A stretch of 64,000 nt of DNA, taken from Paenarthrobacter aurescens TC1. GTDB lineage: Bacteria > Actinomycetota > Actinomycetes > Actinomycetales > Micrococcaceae. Positions 1-9,995 of this stretch are shown one piece after another. The stretch is from positions 496,001 through 560,000 of the forward strand of contig CP000474.1 of NCBI GenBank assembly GCA_000014925.1, in the 5' to 3' direction. The position numbers and the translations under genes were made by a program. The notes under the pieces are model-generated. The model saw only the letters and a list, made by a program, of their open reading frames with translations, was not told where the DNA came from and ran no database searches. Within the stretch, counting starts at the first letter, position 1. Each line of letters begins with the position of its first letter.

Positions 1-1000
<1,000 letters not shown>

Positions 1001-1037
1001 TTAAAGGGGTGAGTCTGCTGGTGTTCTATTGCGCGGT

Positions 1038-1952
1038 TTAGCGGAAGACCACGGTGCTGGTCTGGTCCAGCAGTACCCGGTGTTCGCAGTGCCACCTGAC
1101 AGCCCGGGACAATGCCAGGGCTTCAGCATCCTGGCCCACGGTTGAGAGCGTGGTGGGACCGTAGCTGTGGTCGACGCGGATGACTTCCTGTTCGATGATC
1201 GGGCCCTCATCCAGGTCCGCGGTCACGTAATGGGCGGTGGCGCCGACGAGCTTCACGCCTCGGTCATAGGCCTGGTGGTAGGGGCGCGCACCCTTGAAGC
1301 CGGGAAGGAACGAGTGGTGGATGTTGATGGCGCGTCCTTCAAGGGCGCGGCACAGGTCGTCGGAGAGAACCTGCATGTACCTTGCGAGCACCACGAGGTC
1401 CACGTTGTATTCCTCCACCAGGTCCAGCAGCCGCTGCTCAGCTTCTGCCTTGGTGTCCGGGGTAACGGGAATGTAGACGAACGGAAGTCCTGCAGCCTCG
1501 GCCATGGCGCGGTGGGTTTCGTGATTGGAAGCAACCACCACGAGGTCGCCGCCCAGGCTACCGCCCCGCCAGCGGAAGATGAGATCGTTAAGGCAGTGCC
1601 CAAACTTGGACACCATGACCAACACGCGCTTCTTGGTTTGGTCGTGGAAGCTGAACTTCATCTCGAAGCGGTCAGCAATTGCGCTGAATTCCTCTTCGAG
1701 CCGCTCCGGCGAGTAGGACAGCGGCCCGGAGAAAGCGGTCCGCAGGTGAAGCGTCTGGCGGAGGCCGTCGTCGAACTGCTGGTGTTCTTCGATGTTGAAA
1801 CCGCGTTCGAACAGGAAGGTAGTGACTGCCTGAACGATCCCGGCCCGTTCTACGCACGACAATGTGAGTACGAACTTCTGTGCCTGCTCGTCTTTGAGCG
1901 TTTCCGGCTTGGGCAGTGTGCTTACGGGTGAGTCTGTCGCCATGAGGGTCAT
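1038..1952 (-). CDS. purU: Formyltetrahydrofolate deformylase
   Basis: Hydrolyses 10-formyl-THF to formate and THF, which balances the folate C1 pool. The 304-residue protein has an N-terminal ACT domain (about residues 25-105) and a formyltransferase domain after about residue 110, with NIHHSFLPGFKGARPYHQ and the HYV...LDEGPII block that carries the catalytic His and Asp. The start at 1952 is set by AAAGGAGG five bases upstream. The gene precedes dmg on the same strand, so the pair probably keeps THF recycled while methyl groups are stripped from dimethylglycine. The promoter side carries GATATATT repeats shared with the pdxS upstream region. Confidence 0.96.
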   Translation of the reverse strand: MTLMATDSPVSTLPKPETLKDEQAQKFVLTLSCVERAGIVQAVTTFLFERGFNIEEHQQFDDGLRQTLHLRTAFSGPLSYSPERLEEEFSAIADRFEMKFSFHDQTKKRVLVMVSKFGHCLNDLIFRWRGGSLGGDLVVVASNHETHRAMAEAAGLPFVYIPVTPDTKAEAEQRLLDLVEEYNVDLVVLARYMQVLSDDLCRALEGRAINIHHSFLPGFKGARPYHQAYDRGVKLVGATAHYVTADLDEGPIIEQEVIRVDHSYGPTTLSTVGQDAEALALSRAVRWHCEHRVLLDQTSTVVFR

Positions 1953-1965
1953 GTCGCCTCCTTTA

Positions 1966-1997
1966 GATATATTCCTGGGTCCTGAACTGATATATTA
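1966..1997. promoter_or_regulatory. Candidate GntR operator repeats (GATATATT x2)
   Basis: GATATATT occurs at 1966-1973 and again at 1989-1996, 23 bp apart, in the divergent purU/gntR intergenic region. The second copy lies in TGATATATTA (1988-1997), whose exact reverse complement occurs upstream of pdxS. AT-rich words of this kind stand out against the high-GC background. Binding by the adjacent GntR protein is an inference. Confidence 0.5.
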
Positions 1998-2071
1998 GGA
2001 TTGAATTCAGCGTATACTGGTGACTGAGGCAGGTCAATAGATTTTTCGGATGTGAAGAAAGGGCTGGCGCC

Positions 2072-2752
2072 GTGGCTTTTGGAACCCTGGCAATCACTGG
2101 CGATGCCACGAAGAAATCCTTGGCAGATGTCGCCTACGAGCGACTCCGCGACCGGCTGCTGATGCTGGAGATCAAGCCCGGCGACCTCCTCAATGATGAT
2201 CAGCTCGCCAAGGAGCTGGAGATCGGACGCACCCCTGTGCGGGAAGCCCTGAAGAGGCTTGAGTTGGACCGGCTGGTCATCACATATCCGCGGCGGGGCA
2301 CGTTTGCCACCCGCGTTGAAGTAACCGACCTGGCATTCATTTCAGAGATTCGGGCCCAGCTGGAACCCTTGGCTGCCGCGCGTGCCGCGCGGGTTGCTTC
2401 CGCCGCCACCAAAGAACACCTGCGTGAAGTGATGCGCAATGTGGAGGACTTTGATGTCAGCGCCGCGTCAGTGGTTGAAACCTTGCGTCTCGACGCCAGT
2501 GTTCACCAGGGAATCTATGCGGCGGCCGCGAACCCGCACCTTGAGGACGTCCTGATTCGCTACGACAATCTGGCGACACGTATCTGGTGCATGGTGCTCG
2601 ATCGCCTCCCTGATCTTGAGCATCATGTGCGCGAACACCTCGACCTGCTGCGGGCCGTCATTGACGGCGATGAAGAAAAGGCGGCCGAGCTGGCTCGCGT
2701 GCACGTCAGCGGCTTTGAGCATGCGGTACGTCAGGCGCTGTTCGCTGCTTAG
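2072..2752 (+). CDS. GntR-family regulator, FadR/FCD type
   Basis: Transcription factor of 226 residues. The N-terminal winged helix (about residues 15-85) contains ELEIGRTPVREALKRLE and the wing PRRGTFATRV. The C-terminal FCD-type all-helical ligand domain has the spaced histidines expected of the family (for example VHQGIYAAAANPH and HHVREHLDLL). The start is GTG at 2072. It is divergent from purU-dmg and upstream of pdxS. Both neighbouring promoters carry the same TGATATATTA word, so it may control the C1 genes and pdxS. The ligand is unknown; a methylated glycine or a C1 intermediate would fit. Confidence 0.9.
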   Translation: MAFGTLAITGDATKKSLADVAYERLRDRLLMLEIKPGDLLNDDQLAKELEIGRTPVREALKRLELDRLVITYPRRGTFATRVEVTDLAFISEIRAQLEPLAAARAARVASAATKEHLREVMRNVEDFDVSAASVVETLRLDASVHQGIYAAAANPHLEDVLIRYDNLATRIWCMVLDRLPDLEHHVREHLDLLRAVIDGDEEKAAELARVHVSGFEHAVRQALFAA

Positions 2753-2815
2753 GCCTTAGCGTCATGCCGGGCTGTTGACTCCATGCCGCAGTGATTGCAT
2801 ACTGAACACTCCAAC

Positions 2816-2825
2816 TAATATATCA
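2816..2825. promoter_or_regulatory. Candidate operator TAATATATCA upstream of pdxS
   Basis: This is the exact reverse complement of TGATATATTA at 1988-1997. It lies about 90 bp upstream of the pdxS start and 64 bp after the gntR stop codon, which suggests one regulator acts on both promoters. Confidence 0.45.
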
Positions 2826-2913
2826 CCCGGATATCAGATGCGGCTCGCTCTGCACCTCCGCTGTGTCCGGGCGCTTGTGATGCAATCACAGCCTTTATCC
2901 CTTGGAGTATCGC

Positions 2914-3828
2914 GTGACTACAAGACCCCTCCTTTTCGAACACATCCCGCTCACGGGCAGCAGCCGGGTTAAGCGGGGCATGGCGGAGATGCTCAAGGGC
3001 GGCGTCATCATGGACGTCGTTAACGTCGAGCAGGCCCGCATCGCCGAGGATGCCGGTGCCGTGGCTGTCATGGCACTCGAGCGTGTCCCGGCCGATATCC
3101 GCGCCCAGGGCGGCGTGTCCCGCATGTCGGATCCGGACATGATCGATGCGATCATCGCCGCCGTGTCCATCCCGGTCATGGCCAAGGCCCGCATCGGGCA
3201 CTTCGTCGAAGCCCAGGTCCTGCAGTCCCTCGGTGTTGACTACATCGACGAGTCCGAGGTCCTGACCCCGGCGGACTACATCAACCACATCGACAAGTGG
3301 AACTTCACCGTCCCGTTCGTCTGTGGTGCCACCAACCTGGGTGAGGCTTTGCGCCGTATCAACGAAGGCGCGGCGATGATCCGTTCCAAGGGCGAAGCCG
3401 GTACCGGCGATGTTTCCAACGCCACCGGGCACATGCGCAAGATCCGCTCCGAGATCGCCAAGCTCGCTGCCCTGCCTGAGGACGAGCTGTACGTTGCGGC
3501 CAAGGAGCTGCAGGCCCCGTACGAGCTGGTCAAGGAAGTTGCCGCCACCGGCAAGCTCCCCGTGGTGCTGTTCACCGCCGGTGGCATCGCCACCCCGGCT
3601 GATGCTGCGATGATGATGCAGCTCGGCGCCGACGGCGTATTCGTTGGTTCCGGTATCTTCAAGTCCGGTAACCCGGCAGAGCGCGCCGCCGCCGTCGTGA
3701 ACGCTACTGCCTACTACGACGACCCTGATGTGATCGCCAAAGTCTCCCGCGGCTTGGGCGAAGCCATGGTGGGCATCAACGTCGACGACATCCCGCAGCC
3801 CCACCGCCTCGCAGAACGCGGCTGGTAA
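2914..3828 (+). CDS. pdxS: Pyridoxal 5'-phosphate synthase, synthase subunit
   Basis: Lyase-type (beta/alpha)8 barrel subunit that builds PLP from ribose 5-phosphate, glyceraldehyde 3-phosphate and ammonia supplied by PdxT. The conserved lysine blocks are clear: [10 protein letters not shown] near residue 90 and [10 protein letters not shown] near residue 160, and so is the phosphate-binding [12 protein letters not shown] near the C-terminus. I prefer GTG at 2914 because GGAG sits six bases upstream; a TTG at 2902 would overlap that site. Length is about 304 residues, normal for the family. pdxT, usually adjacent, is not here. Betaine- and glycine-related pathways need PLP enzymes such as GlyA, which may explain the location. 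Confidence 0.96.
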   Translation: MTTRPLLFEHIPLTGSSRVKRGMAEMLKGGVIMDVVNVEQARIAEDAGAVAVMALERVPADIRAQGGVSRMSDPDMIDAIIAAVSIPVMAKARIGHFVEAQVLQSLGVDYIDESEVLTPADYINHIDKWNFTVPFVCGATNLGEALRRINEGAAMIRSKGEAGTGDVSNATGHMRKIRSEIAKLAALPEDELYVAAKELQAPYELVKEVAATGKLPVVLFTAGGIATPADAAMMMQLGADGVFVGSGIFKSGNPAERAAAVVNATAYYDDPDVIAKVSRGLGEAMVGINVDDIPQPHRLAERGW

Positions 3829-3832
3829 GCGA

Positions 3833-4057
3833 ATGACGGATCTTAGTCTGGTCAAAACCATCCACGGCCGCGGCCTGCGGAAGGATTGGGCCCAGTTGAC
3901 CGGCCGCACGGTGGAGGTGTGGCTGCTCGATCACCACGTTCTCACAGGGGTTGTAGAGCAGGCCGCCGACGATGATTCCGTGCTCTGGATAGCGGCGGAG
4001 GGGCTCTCCACCAGGAAGCTGTTTGATAAGTCGACGGGCTACCAGATCTGGGCATGA
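3833..4057 (+). CDS. Small hypothetical protein downstream of pdxS
   Basis: A 74-residue protein starting four bases after the pdxS stop, so almost certainly co-transcribed. It is a short, mostly beta-predicted chain (VEVWLLDHHVLTGVVEQ, then SVLWIAAEGLSTRKLF) with no signal peptide or membrane segment. The alternating strand pattern recalls Sm-like or other small beta barrels, but I recognise no family. It sits where pdxT would often be found yet has no glutaminase motif, so it is not a replacement for PdxT. Confidence 0.7.
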   Translation: MTDLSLVKTIHGRGLRKDWAQLTGRTVEVWLLDHHVLTGVVEQAADDDSVLWIAAEGLSTRKLFDKSTGYQIWA

Positions 4058-4077
4058 GCGACTAGTTTCTGCGGACG

Positions 4078-5010
4078 TCAGAGATCGTCTTCGGGTCGAG
4101 CGGTGAGGATCCGATTGGCGCGGTCCTGCAGGATGCCGAGCGACTCCTGGATGAGCGGCGAAGCGATGCTGCCCCTGCGCACCGCAGCGACGATGCGGCG
4201 CGAGGGCTTGCCTTTGCCGGTGATGCGGAGTCGAACCACGTTCTCTGCGCCATGGAGTGGCGCCAGCCGCGGCAGCAGGCCCACGCCAAGTCCCGCACCC
4301 ACAAAGGCGATTTGGGTTTCCCATTCAACAGCCTCATGGGCTATCCGGGGTGTCACTCCGACTGCGGTGAACGCCGCGGTGAAGAGGGAATGGTAGGTGG
4401 AGCCGGCGGCCTCGGTGATCCACGGTTCCGATGCCAGCTCTTCGAGCGTTACCATCTCCCGCGATGCCAACGGGTGGTCACCGGGAATGATCACGTCCAG
4501 GGGATCGTCGAGCAGAACCCTCTGCTCGAACCGTGGATCGTCCTCAACATAGGTGTCGGACTGCATGGCGACGATCACTGCGAGGTCGATTCGCTCGGCA
4601 ACCAACAAGTCGAAGCAGCGGGCCGGGTTGGCCTCGAGGACCTGTACCTCCAGCAGGGGGCGAGTTGAGCGAAGGGTGGCGGCGAGGGGCGCGAGCAACT
4701 GGGCGGCCGCCGTCGAGAATCCACCGAGCCCAAAACGGGACTGCACCTGGTCGCCGGCCTCCATGGCTGCGGCGCGCAGGCTCTCCCATTCCGCCACGAG
4801 GGCGTCTGAGCCCGCCACGAGGAAGCGGCCGGTGGCGGTCAATCGCACGCCCCTGCCATCCTTCGTCAGCAGCTGCATTCCAAGCAGACGCTGGAGTTCC
4901 CGCAGTTGCGCGGAGACGGCGGAGGGGGAGTATCCCGTGAGTTCAGCTGTTGCTCCAACAGTGCCGCAGCGGGCAAATACACGAAGGGTGTTGAGCCTTG
5001 CATCGATCAT
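4078..5010 (-). CDS. LysR-family regulator
   Basis: 310-residue activator/repressor, divergent from the gbcAB-like operon it most likely controls. The N-terminal HTH (residues 1-60) includes GATAELTGYSPSAVSAQLRE, and the C-terminal half is a substrate-binding fold with PLLEVQVLEANPARCFDLL and GAGLGVGLLPRLAPL. ATG at 5010 is preferred over the GTG at 5025 because the latter would overlap a palindrome. It ends 21 bp after the small gene downstream of pdxS, which is convergent. The inducer is unknown; glycine betaine is the obvious guess from context. Confidence 0.9.
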   Translation of the reverse strand: MIDARLNTLRVFARCGTVGATAELTGYSPSAVSAQLRELQRLLGMQLLTKDGRGVRLTATGRFLVAGSDALVAEWESLRAAAMEAGDQVQSRFGLGGFSTAAAQLLAPLAATLRSTRPLLEVQVLEANPARCFDLLVAERIDLAVIVAMQSDTYVEDDPRFEQRVLLDDPLDVIIPGDHPLASREMVTLEELASEPWITEAAGSTYHSLFTAAFTAVGVTPRIAHEAVEWETQIAFVGAGLGVGLLPRLAPLHGAENVVRLRITGKGKPSRRIVAAVRRGSIASPLIQESLGILQDRANRILTARPEDDL

Positions 5011-5019
5011 GCACCCATC

Positions 5020-5036
5020 ATGCACCTATTGTGCAT
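5020..5036. promoter_or_regulatory. Candidate LysR box (ATGCAC-N5-GTGCAT)
   Basis: Perfect 6-bp arms ATGCAC and GTGCAT with a 5-bp spacer lie immediately upstream of the LysR start, in the divergent LysR/Rieske intergenic region. Position and symmetry fit an autoregulatory LysR site. No experiment is implied. Confidence 0.5.
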
Positions 5037-5179
5037 GGTTATCTCCAAAATATTGCGCTTTTGTTGCAGTTCATTCGTCCCTAATCTCGTACTACGAAGA
5101 CTTCGATAACGCCGGTGACGACGACGCACCAGCGATCCCCAAAAAATGCACGCTTACCCAGCCTCCCGGGAGGAAACCC

Positions 5180-6484
5180 ATGACTGCTCCAGTGAACTTG
5201 CCCCTCAAATCACGCGGAAAACTCGCTTCATCATTGCCTGCTGAGCAGCTGGCGGAAATCGCCGGGCTGTTTGAATTCCGCCGCACGGGCTACTCACTTG
5301 ATGCCCCCTTCTACACGGACCCCACGATCTTCAAGATCGACATGGAAGCAATTTTTGGCGAGCACTGGATCTTCGCCGGCAGCGTCGCTGAGCTGCCGGA
5401 GCCGGGAGACTACATCACGGTCGATTACGGGCCCTACTCCCTGATCGTGCTGCGCAATGACGATGGCGGCGTGAACGTCCTGCACAACGTATGCCGCCAC
5501 CGCGGCGCCCGCGTCCTCACCGAAGCCGCAGGATCAACCGGAAACCTGGTCTGCGGCTACCACTCCTGGACCTACTCTCCCGAAGGTAACCTGATCCACG
5601 CTTCGGCCCCCGGGGAAACCAAGTTCGATAAGGGCTGCTTCGGTCTCAAGCGCGCCCACAGCCGCGTGGTGGCCGGACTCATCTTCGTTTGCGTCGCCGA
5701 CGAACCGCCAACCGATTTCGACGAAACCTCAAAGATCTTCGAGCCGTACCTCGCACCCCACGATCTGTCCAAGACGAAGGTCGCCTACCAGCAGAACATC
5801 ATCGAAGAGGGCAACTGGAAGCTCGTCATGGAGAACAACCGTGAGTGCTACCACTGCGACGGACACCCGGAGCTCGCCTGTTCCCTCTTCCCCACCTGGG
5901 GCCTGACGGAGGGCCTGATCCCGGCCCACCTCGAAGAAGTGTGGGACCGCAACAAGGAAGCCCAGTCCTCGCTCGAGGAGCGTTGCCGCCGCTACGGCCT
6001 TCCCTACGAGGTGGTGGAAGAGCTCGACACCCGCATCGCCGGAATCCGCATCTCACGTGAATCGCTCGACGGCGAGGGCGAATCGTTCTCGGCTGATGGA
6101 CGCAGGCTCTCCAAGAAGTTGCTCGGTGACTTGCCGGACTTCCGCCTCGGCCGCTGCTCGATGCACCTGCAGCCCAACAGCTGGTTCCACTTCCAGAGCG
6201 ACCACGTCATCACGTTCGGCGTCTTCCCCGTCAACGAGCACCAGACCCTGGTGCGCACCACCTGGCTGGTAGCCGACGACGCCGTTGAAGGCGTTGACTA
6301 CGACCTGGACAAGCTCACCTACACCTGGAAGCAGACAAACCTGCAGGACAAGGCCTTCGTGGAACTGTGCCAGACGGGCGCCGGCAGCCCCGCCTACGAG
6401 CCCGGCCCGTACATGAAGAGCGAGTACCAGGTAGAGGCGTTCATCAACTGGTACGTGCAGCGCGTGCAGGAGCACTTGGCATGA
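5180..6484 (+). CDS. gbcA: Rieske oxygenase alpha subunit, probable glycine betaine demethylase
   Basis: 434-residue terminal oxygenase that would convert glycine betaine to dimethylglycine and formaldehyde. The Rieske [2Fe-2S] ligands are C105-x-H107 and C125-x-x-H128 (NVCRHRGA ... VCGYHSW). The mononuclear iron site follows in NRECYHCDGHPE, with His225 and His229. Start ATG at 5180 follows GGGAGG. The stop overlaps the reductase start by 4 bp (ATGA). Assignment to betaine rather than another quaternary amine such as stachydrine rests on the nearby dmg and purU genes and on resemblance to GbcA; a related N-demethylase remains possible. Confidence 0.85.
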   Translation: MTAPVNLPLKSRGKLASSLPAEQLAEIAGLFEFRRTGYSLDAPFYTDPTIFKIDMEAIFGEHWIFAGSVAELPEPGDYITVDYGPYSLIVLRNDDGGVNVLHNVCRHRGARVLTEAAGSTGNLVCGYHSWTYSPEGNLIHASAPGETKFDKGCFGLKRAHSRVVAGLIFVCVADEPPTDFDETSKIFEPYLAPHDLSKTKVAYQQNIIEEGNWKLVMENNRECYHCDGHPELACSLFPTWGLTEGLIPAHLEEVWDRNKEAQSSLEERCRRYGLPYEVVEELDTRIAGIRISRESLDGEGESFSADGRRLSKKLLGDLPDFRLGRCSMHLQPNSWFHFQSDHVITFGVFPVNEHQTLVRTTWLVADDAVEGVDYDLDKLTYTWKQTNLQDKAFVELCQTGAGSPAYEPGPYMKSEYQVEAFINWYVQRVQEHLA

Positions 6485-7890
6485 TTGAACTCCTCACTGA
6501 AACGGCAATCCAGGAGCCACAGCGCATTCGCGGACTTGAGATGCCGTGGAACAGGGTCATGGGCAGCACCGAGGCACCCGCCCGGGCTGCCCGTGCGCTG
6601 GGTCCCTGGCATCCACAGGAGTTCATGGCCGAATGTGTGGAGACCGTTCCCGAGGCGGGCGGCCTCATGACTTTCGTGTTCCGCCGCTGCGACGGTGCGC
6701 CCCTGGCGTTCCGTGCGGGCCAGTATGTGAACATCGCTTTTCCGGTGAACGGCGAGGACCAGGACCCGGTTGACCGCAGCTATTCGCTGTCCAGTTCTCC
6801 AACTGAGCCTTGGACCTTCAACATCAGCGTCAAGCGCGACGCCACAGGACTGGTTTCACCGTGGGTGCACCAGAATGTCAAACCCGGCACTGTGCTGGAG
6901 ATGCTGGGACCGGTGGGCGCATTCCACTTGCCGGATGCCGACCGGCGGGCGCGGTATCTCCTGTTGGCTGCCGGCGCAGGCATCACCCCCATCATGTCCA
7001 TGGTGCGCACCATCCACTCCTTGCCCGGACATGCTGATGTTGTGGTGCTGTACCACGGTGCGGAGGCCGGAGGCTTTGCCTTCCATCAGGAGCTGGCCTA
7101 CATCGCCTCCGTGGACTCGCGCATCAAGGTCTTCTACTCCCTGGGCGACCGCAACAAACCTGAGGGATGGGAAGGGCTCAGCGGAAGGCTGACGGCAGCC
7201 ATGCTGGATGAGGTGGCTCCCGACGCCAACGGCCGCCAGGTCTATGCCTGTGGCCCCGAGGGCTACTTGAACACCGCCACCGAGCTGCTGGGCAAGGTTG
7301 GCGTCGACGACACCTCCATTTACATGGAGTTCTTTTCGGGTGATCGTCAGACACTCCTCGAATACCAGGCGGAGCTCGCGCTCGCAGTGGACATCGCCGA
7401 AGAAATCGCAGAGGAAATCGCCGACTCCGCCGAGGACTACTACGAAAGCCAGCCCACAGCGTTCGGGCTCTACGAGCCCGGCTACGACGCCGAGGGCCCC
7501 CTCCAGGCCACGGGGTTGCCGCTGGAAACCGTCGACCCTGAGGCGCCCGAAACCTCCGACGGCGGTTCGGCTGCGGAAGCGGAGGCCGAGGCCCCTGATG
7601 CTTCGAGCTTCGAAACCGTGGGAACGGGAAGCCTTACCCTGTCCTTCATGCGCACCGGCATCAACGTGCGCATCGACCCCACCGAGCACATCCTCGGTCC
7701 TGCCCAGCGTGCGGGCGTCAGGATCGGCGCCAACTGCAAGGAAGGCATGTGCGGCTCCTGCAAGGTCGTTAAGCTTTCCGGTGAGGTGGACATGAATCAC
7801 CAGGGCGGGATCCGGGCACGGGAAATCGATGCAGGCAAGTTCCTGCCCTGCTGCTCCACCGCACGCACCGATATGGTGATCGACGCCTAA
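6481..7890 (+). CDS. gbcB: Oxygenase reductase (FAD/NAD + ferredoxin), probable GbcB
   Basis: 469-residue electron-transfer partner of the Rieske oxygenase. Domain order is FAD-binding barrel (about residues 45-155, RSYSLSSSP), NAD-binding domain (about 160-290, GAGITPIMSM and YACGPEGY), then a C-terminal plant-type [2Fe-2S] ferredoxin with C419, C424, C427 and C457 (CKEGMCGSC ... LPCC). Residues about 290-380 form an unusually long acidic Ala/Glu-rich linker. It is translationally coupled to gbcA through an ATGA overlap. Electrons pass from NAD(P)H through FAD and the ferredoxin to the Rieske centre. Confidence 0.88.
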   Translation: MIELLTETAIQEPQRIRGLEMPWNRVMGSTEAPARAARALGPWHPQEFMAECVETVPEAGGLMTFVFRRCDGAPLAFRAGQYVNIAFPVNGEDQDPVDRSYSLSSSPTEPWTFNISVKRDATGLVSPWVHQNVKPGTVLEMLGPVGAFHLPDADRRARYLLLAAGAGITPIMSMVRTIHSLPGHADVVVLYHGAEAGGFAFHQELAYIASVDSRIKVFYSLGDRNKPEGWEGLSGRLTAAMLDEVAPDANGRQVYACGPEGYLNTATELLGKVGVDDTSIYMEFFSGDRQTLLEYQAELALAVDIAEEIAEEIADSAEDYYESQPTAFGLYEPGYDAEGPLQATGLPLETVDPEAPETSDGGSAAEAEAEAPDASSFETVGTGSLTLSFMRTGINVRIDPTEHILGPAQRAGVRIGANCKEGMCGSCKVVKLSGEVDMNHQGGIRAREIDAGKFLPCCSTARTDMVIDA

Positions 7891-7924
7891 CTGCTGACAG
7901 CTGCTGCAGCAGATCCAGCAGCGG

Positions 7925-9199
7925 CTACCGGAGTCCCGCACTGTGGGCCAGCGCAATGGCCTCAGTGCGGGACCGGACGTCCAACTTCCGGAAAAGGTTC
8001 CGGAGGTGGAATTTCACGGTGTTTTCGCTGATGCCAAGGTCCGTGGCAATCGTGCGGTTCCGTTGGCCGGCGGCCAGCAACTGAAGGACCTCGAGTTCCC
8101 TGGCAGCCAAACCCCACTCCGCTACGTCCCCCGCAGGGGTTGACGGCGGATCCAGGGGCAGGACCACGGAGATATCCGCGCCCCACCCCTGCATAATGTC
8201 CACGGTCATGGTCCCGTCCACAGCCTGCACGCGTTGAAGCAACCGTTCAAGGGTGGGCCCTTCAGGCGACAGCTCACCGCCGCCGTCATCCCTGACATTG
8301 ATCAGAAGGTTCTCGCCATCGCAGTCCCATTGCGTCCGGACCCGATGGACATCAGACTGCTCGGCGATGGCCAGGACCAATCCTCGAACCACAGCCCGGG
8401 CGGCATGGGCCACCTCGCCGGGCAAAGCCCTTCCGTTCGCGGGGGGCTCGATGAACTGGATATCGATCTTGCTGAAGTGCATGAGTGGCCGCAGGTCCTC
8501 CCGAAGCCTCTCGAAGGCCGTAGCCACAGGCTCTTCCACCAGGTTGCTGGTGCGGTCGTTGAGCGTACGGAGGCCTACCAACGCTTTGACAGTCACATCC
8601 GTCACGAACGTGCGCGCCGCGTGATCGTCCAGGGAGTTTGACCGGAGGGCCGCGAGGACGGTCTCCAAAGTTGTTGAATGCTGGTCCACCAGTTCGCCGG
8701 TGACGCGGACACGCTCCGCTGACGCCGCCCGGGACTCCAGAAGATACGACGGCGGCGCGTCGCTGACTTTCTCCTGAATGCGCGCCGCTGCCAACTGCCA
8801 AAGGTAGGTCACCATCCGGACAGCTGCACTGTCCTCATCCGTGGGCGTTGGAGCCGGATCGCTAAGGACCAACAAAGCATTGCTTGGCGTGTAGCGAAAA
8901 GCCAAGACCTCCCGCTGCTGGCCGCCAATGACAGCGGGGCCACGCCACGGTCCTTCCCCTTCCATCGCAGCACGCAGGCGGTCCAGTTCCGGGATGGACA
9001 CCCGGCTGACGATGTCCTCGGCGCCGGCCTTCTTCTGTGGCCTGCCCGTGCAGTCCTCAGTGAAGATGACCAGCGCACTCGATGCCAGGAAAGGGAGGGT
9101 GGCTGCGCGGAGCTCCTCGGCAATCCGGTTCAAGGGTGCCTTCGCAATGGACGCAATCGCGTCCAGGAGAGACCAGGAGAAGTCGGTGGGCTGCGGCAT
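7925..9199 (-). CDS. LuxR-type regulator fused to a degenerate histidine-kinase-like module
   Basis: 424-residue protein, divergent from hxlB-hxlA, which it probably controls. The C-terminal LuxR/FixJ HTH (about residues 362-424) is textbook: [16 protein letters not shown] ... [17 protein letters not shown]. The centre looks like a NarX-type kinase: a dimerisation segment [11 protein letters not shown] (168-178) and an ATPase-like end with RDDGGG (303-308) and [12 protein letters not shown]. The phospho-accepting His of the usual RELHD motif is Val here and the N-box Asn is not evident. Residues 1-150 are a GAF-like sensor by position only. ATG at 9199 is preferred over TTG at 9241. Confidence 0.85.
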   Translation of the reverse strand: MPQPTDFSWSLLDAIASIAKAPLNRIAEELRAATLPFLASSALVIFTEDCTGRPQKKAGAEDIVSRVSIPELDRLRAAMEGEGPWRGPAVIGGQQREVLAFRYTPSNALLVLSDPAPTPTDEDSAAVRMVTYLWQLAAARIQEKVSDAPPSYLLESRAASAERVRVTGELVDQHSTTLETVLAALRSNSLDDHAARTFVTDVTVKALVGLRTLNDRTSNLVEEPVATAFERLREDLRPLMHFSKIDIQFIEPPANGRALPGEVAHAARAVVRGLVLAIAEQSDVHRVRTQWDCDGENLLINVRDDGGGELSPEGPTLERLLQRVQAVDGTMTVDIMQGWGADISVVLPLDPPSTPAGDVAEWGLAARELEVLQLLAAGQRNRTIATDLGISENTVKFHLRNLFRKLDVRSRTEAIALAHSAGLR

Positions 9200-9230
9200 G
9201 CCACTAAGCCTAAGCGATTCCACACCACAC

Positions 9231-9339
9231 CGCCTACCCAAAGGGGTGGTCAGAACCGTCCCTTCTTGGCGTTACCCCTACCTGAATCAGCCGGAACAAT
9301 TGTTGTTGAACCCTCTTGAGGGAACAGGGCGCCTACCCA
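9231..9339. promoter_or_regulatory. Divergent regulator/hxlB promoter region with repeated CGCCTACCCA
   Basis: The 10-bp word CGCCTACCCA occurs at 9231-9240 and 9330-9339, exactly 99 bp apart, one near each divergent start codon. A CCCTC-TT-GAGGG dyad lies between them. The repeats are candidate sites for the LuxR-type protein encoded to the left. Confidence 0.35.
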
Positions 9340-9352
9340 CGAAGGAGCGAAT

Positions 9353-9943
9353 ATGAACGTCACCGCCGAATCAATAACCTTTACCAGTGACGACGTAGCC
9401 AGCAACGTATCCCTGATCCTCGGCGAGGTGGCTGACACTGCCTCCGGCATCGACTACAGCCAAGTGTCGCGCCTTGCCGACAAGATCAACGGTGCTGAAC
9501 GCGTCTTCCTCACCGGTGCCGGGCGGAGCGGCCTGGCCTTACGGATGGCAGCCATGCGCCTCATGCATCTAGGCAAGACCGTCCATGTTGCCGGCGACAC
9601 CACAACACCGGCCATCAGTGCCGGGGATTTGCTGGTGGTCGCTTCCGGTTCAGGTACCACATCCGGGGTGGTCAAAGCAGCTCAAACCGCGCTCGCAGCC
9701 GGCGCGCAGCTTGCCGCAATCACTACCAATTCCACCTCGCCTTTGGCCGGTCTTGCCGACGCCGTGGTGGTTATCACGGCTGCGCAGAAAACGGACCATG
9801 TATCCAACATTTCGCGGCAGTACTCCGGCAGCCTCTTCGAACAGTCGCTCTTCCTGGTGACCGAGGCCGTTTTCCATACGCTCTGGGGCGCCACCGACGA
9901 GCCGGCCGAGCAGCTCTGGTTGCGTCACGCCAACCTCGAGTAA
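9353..9943 (+). CDS. hxlB: 6-phospho-3-hexuloisomerase
   Basis: Second enzyme of the ribulose monophosphate pathway; isomerises 3-hexulose 6-phosphate to fructose 6-phosphate. The 196-residue protein is one SIS domain: FLTGAGRSGLALRMAAMRL (nucleotide-sugar-phosphate loop), LLVVASGSGTTSGVV, and the C-terminal SLFEQSLFLVTEAVFH helix that carries the catalytic residues of the family. AAGGAG precedes ATG at 9353. It is followed after 52 bp by hxlA. Together they fix formaldehyde released by the demethylases encoded next door. Confidence 0.95.
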   Translation: MNVTAESITFTSDDVASNVSLILGEVADTASGIDYSQVSRLADKINGAERVFLTGAGRSGLALRMAAMRLMHLGKTVHVAGDTTTPAISAGDLLVVASGSGTTSGVVKAAQTALAAGAQLAAITTNSTSPLAGLADAVVVITAAQKTDHVSNISRQYSGSLFEQSLFLVTEAVFHTLWGATDEPAEQLWLRHANLE

Positions 9944-9995
9944 GCCCCCTCACTACCCCGATACCCAACCAACCCTCCAAGAAGGAAACAGCACC

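Noticed and set aside
4553..5179. Upstream extension of the Rieske oxygenase frame
   Set aside because: It runs antisense through the LysR gene; GGGAGG before ATG 5180 and the family N-terminus give the real start.
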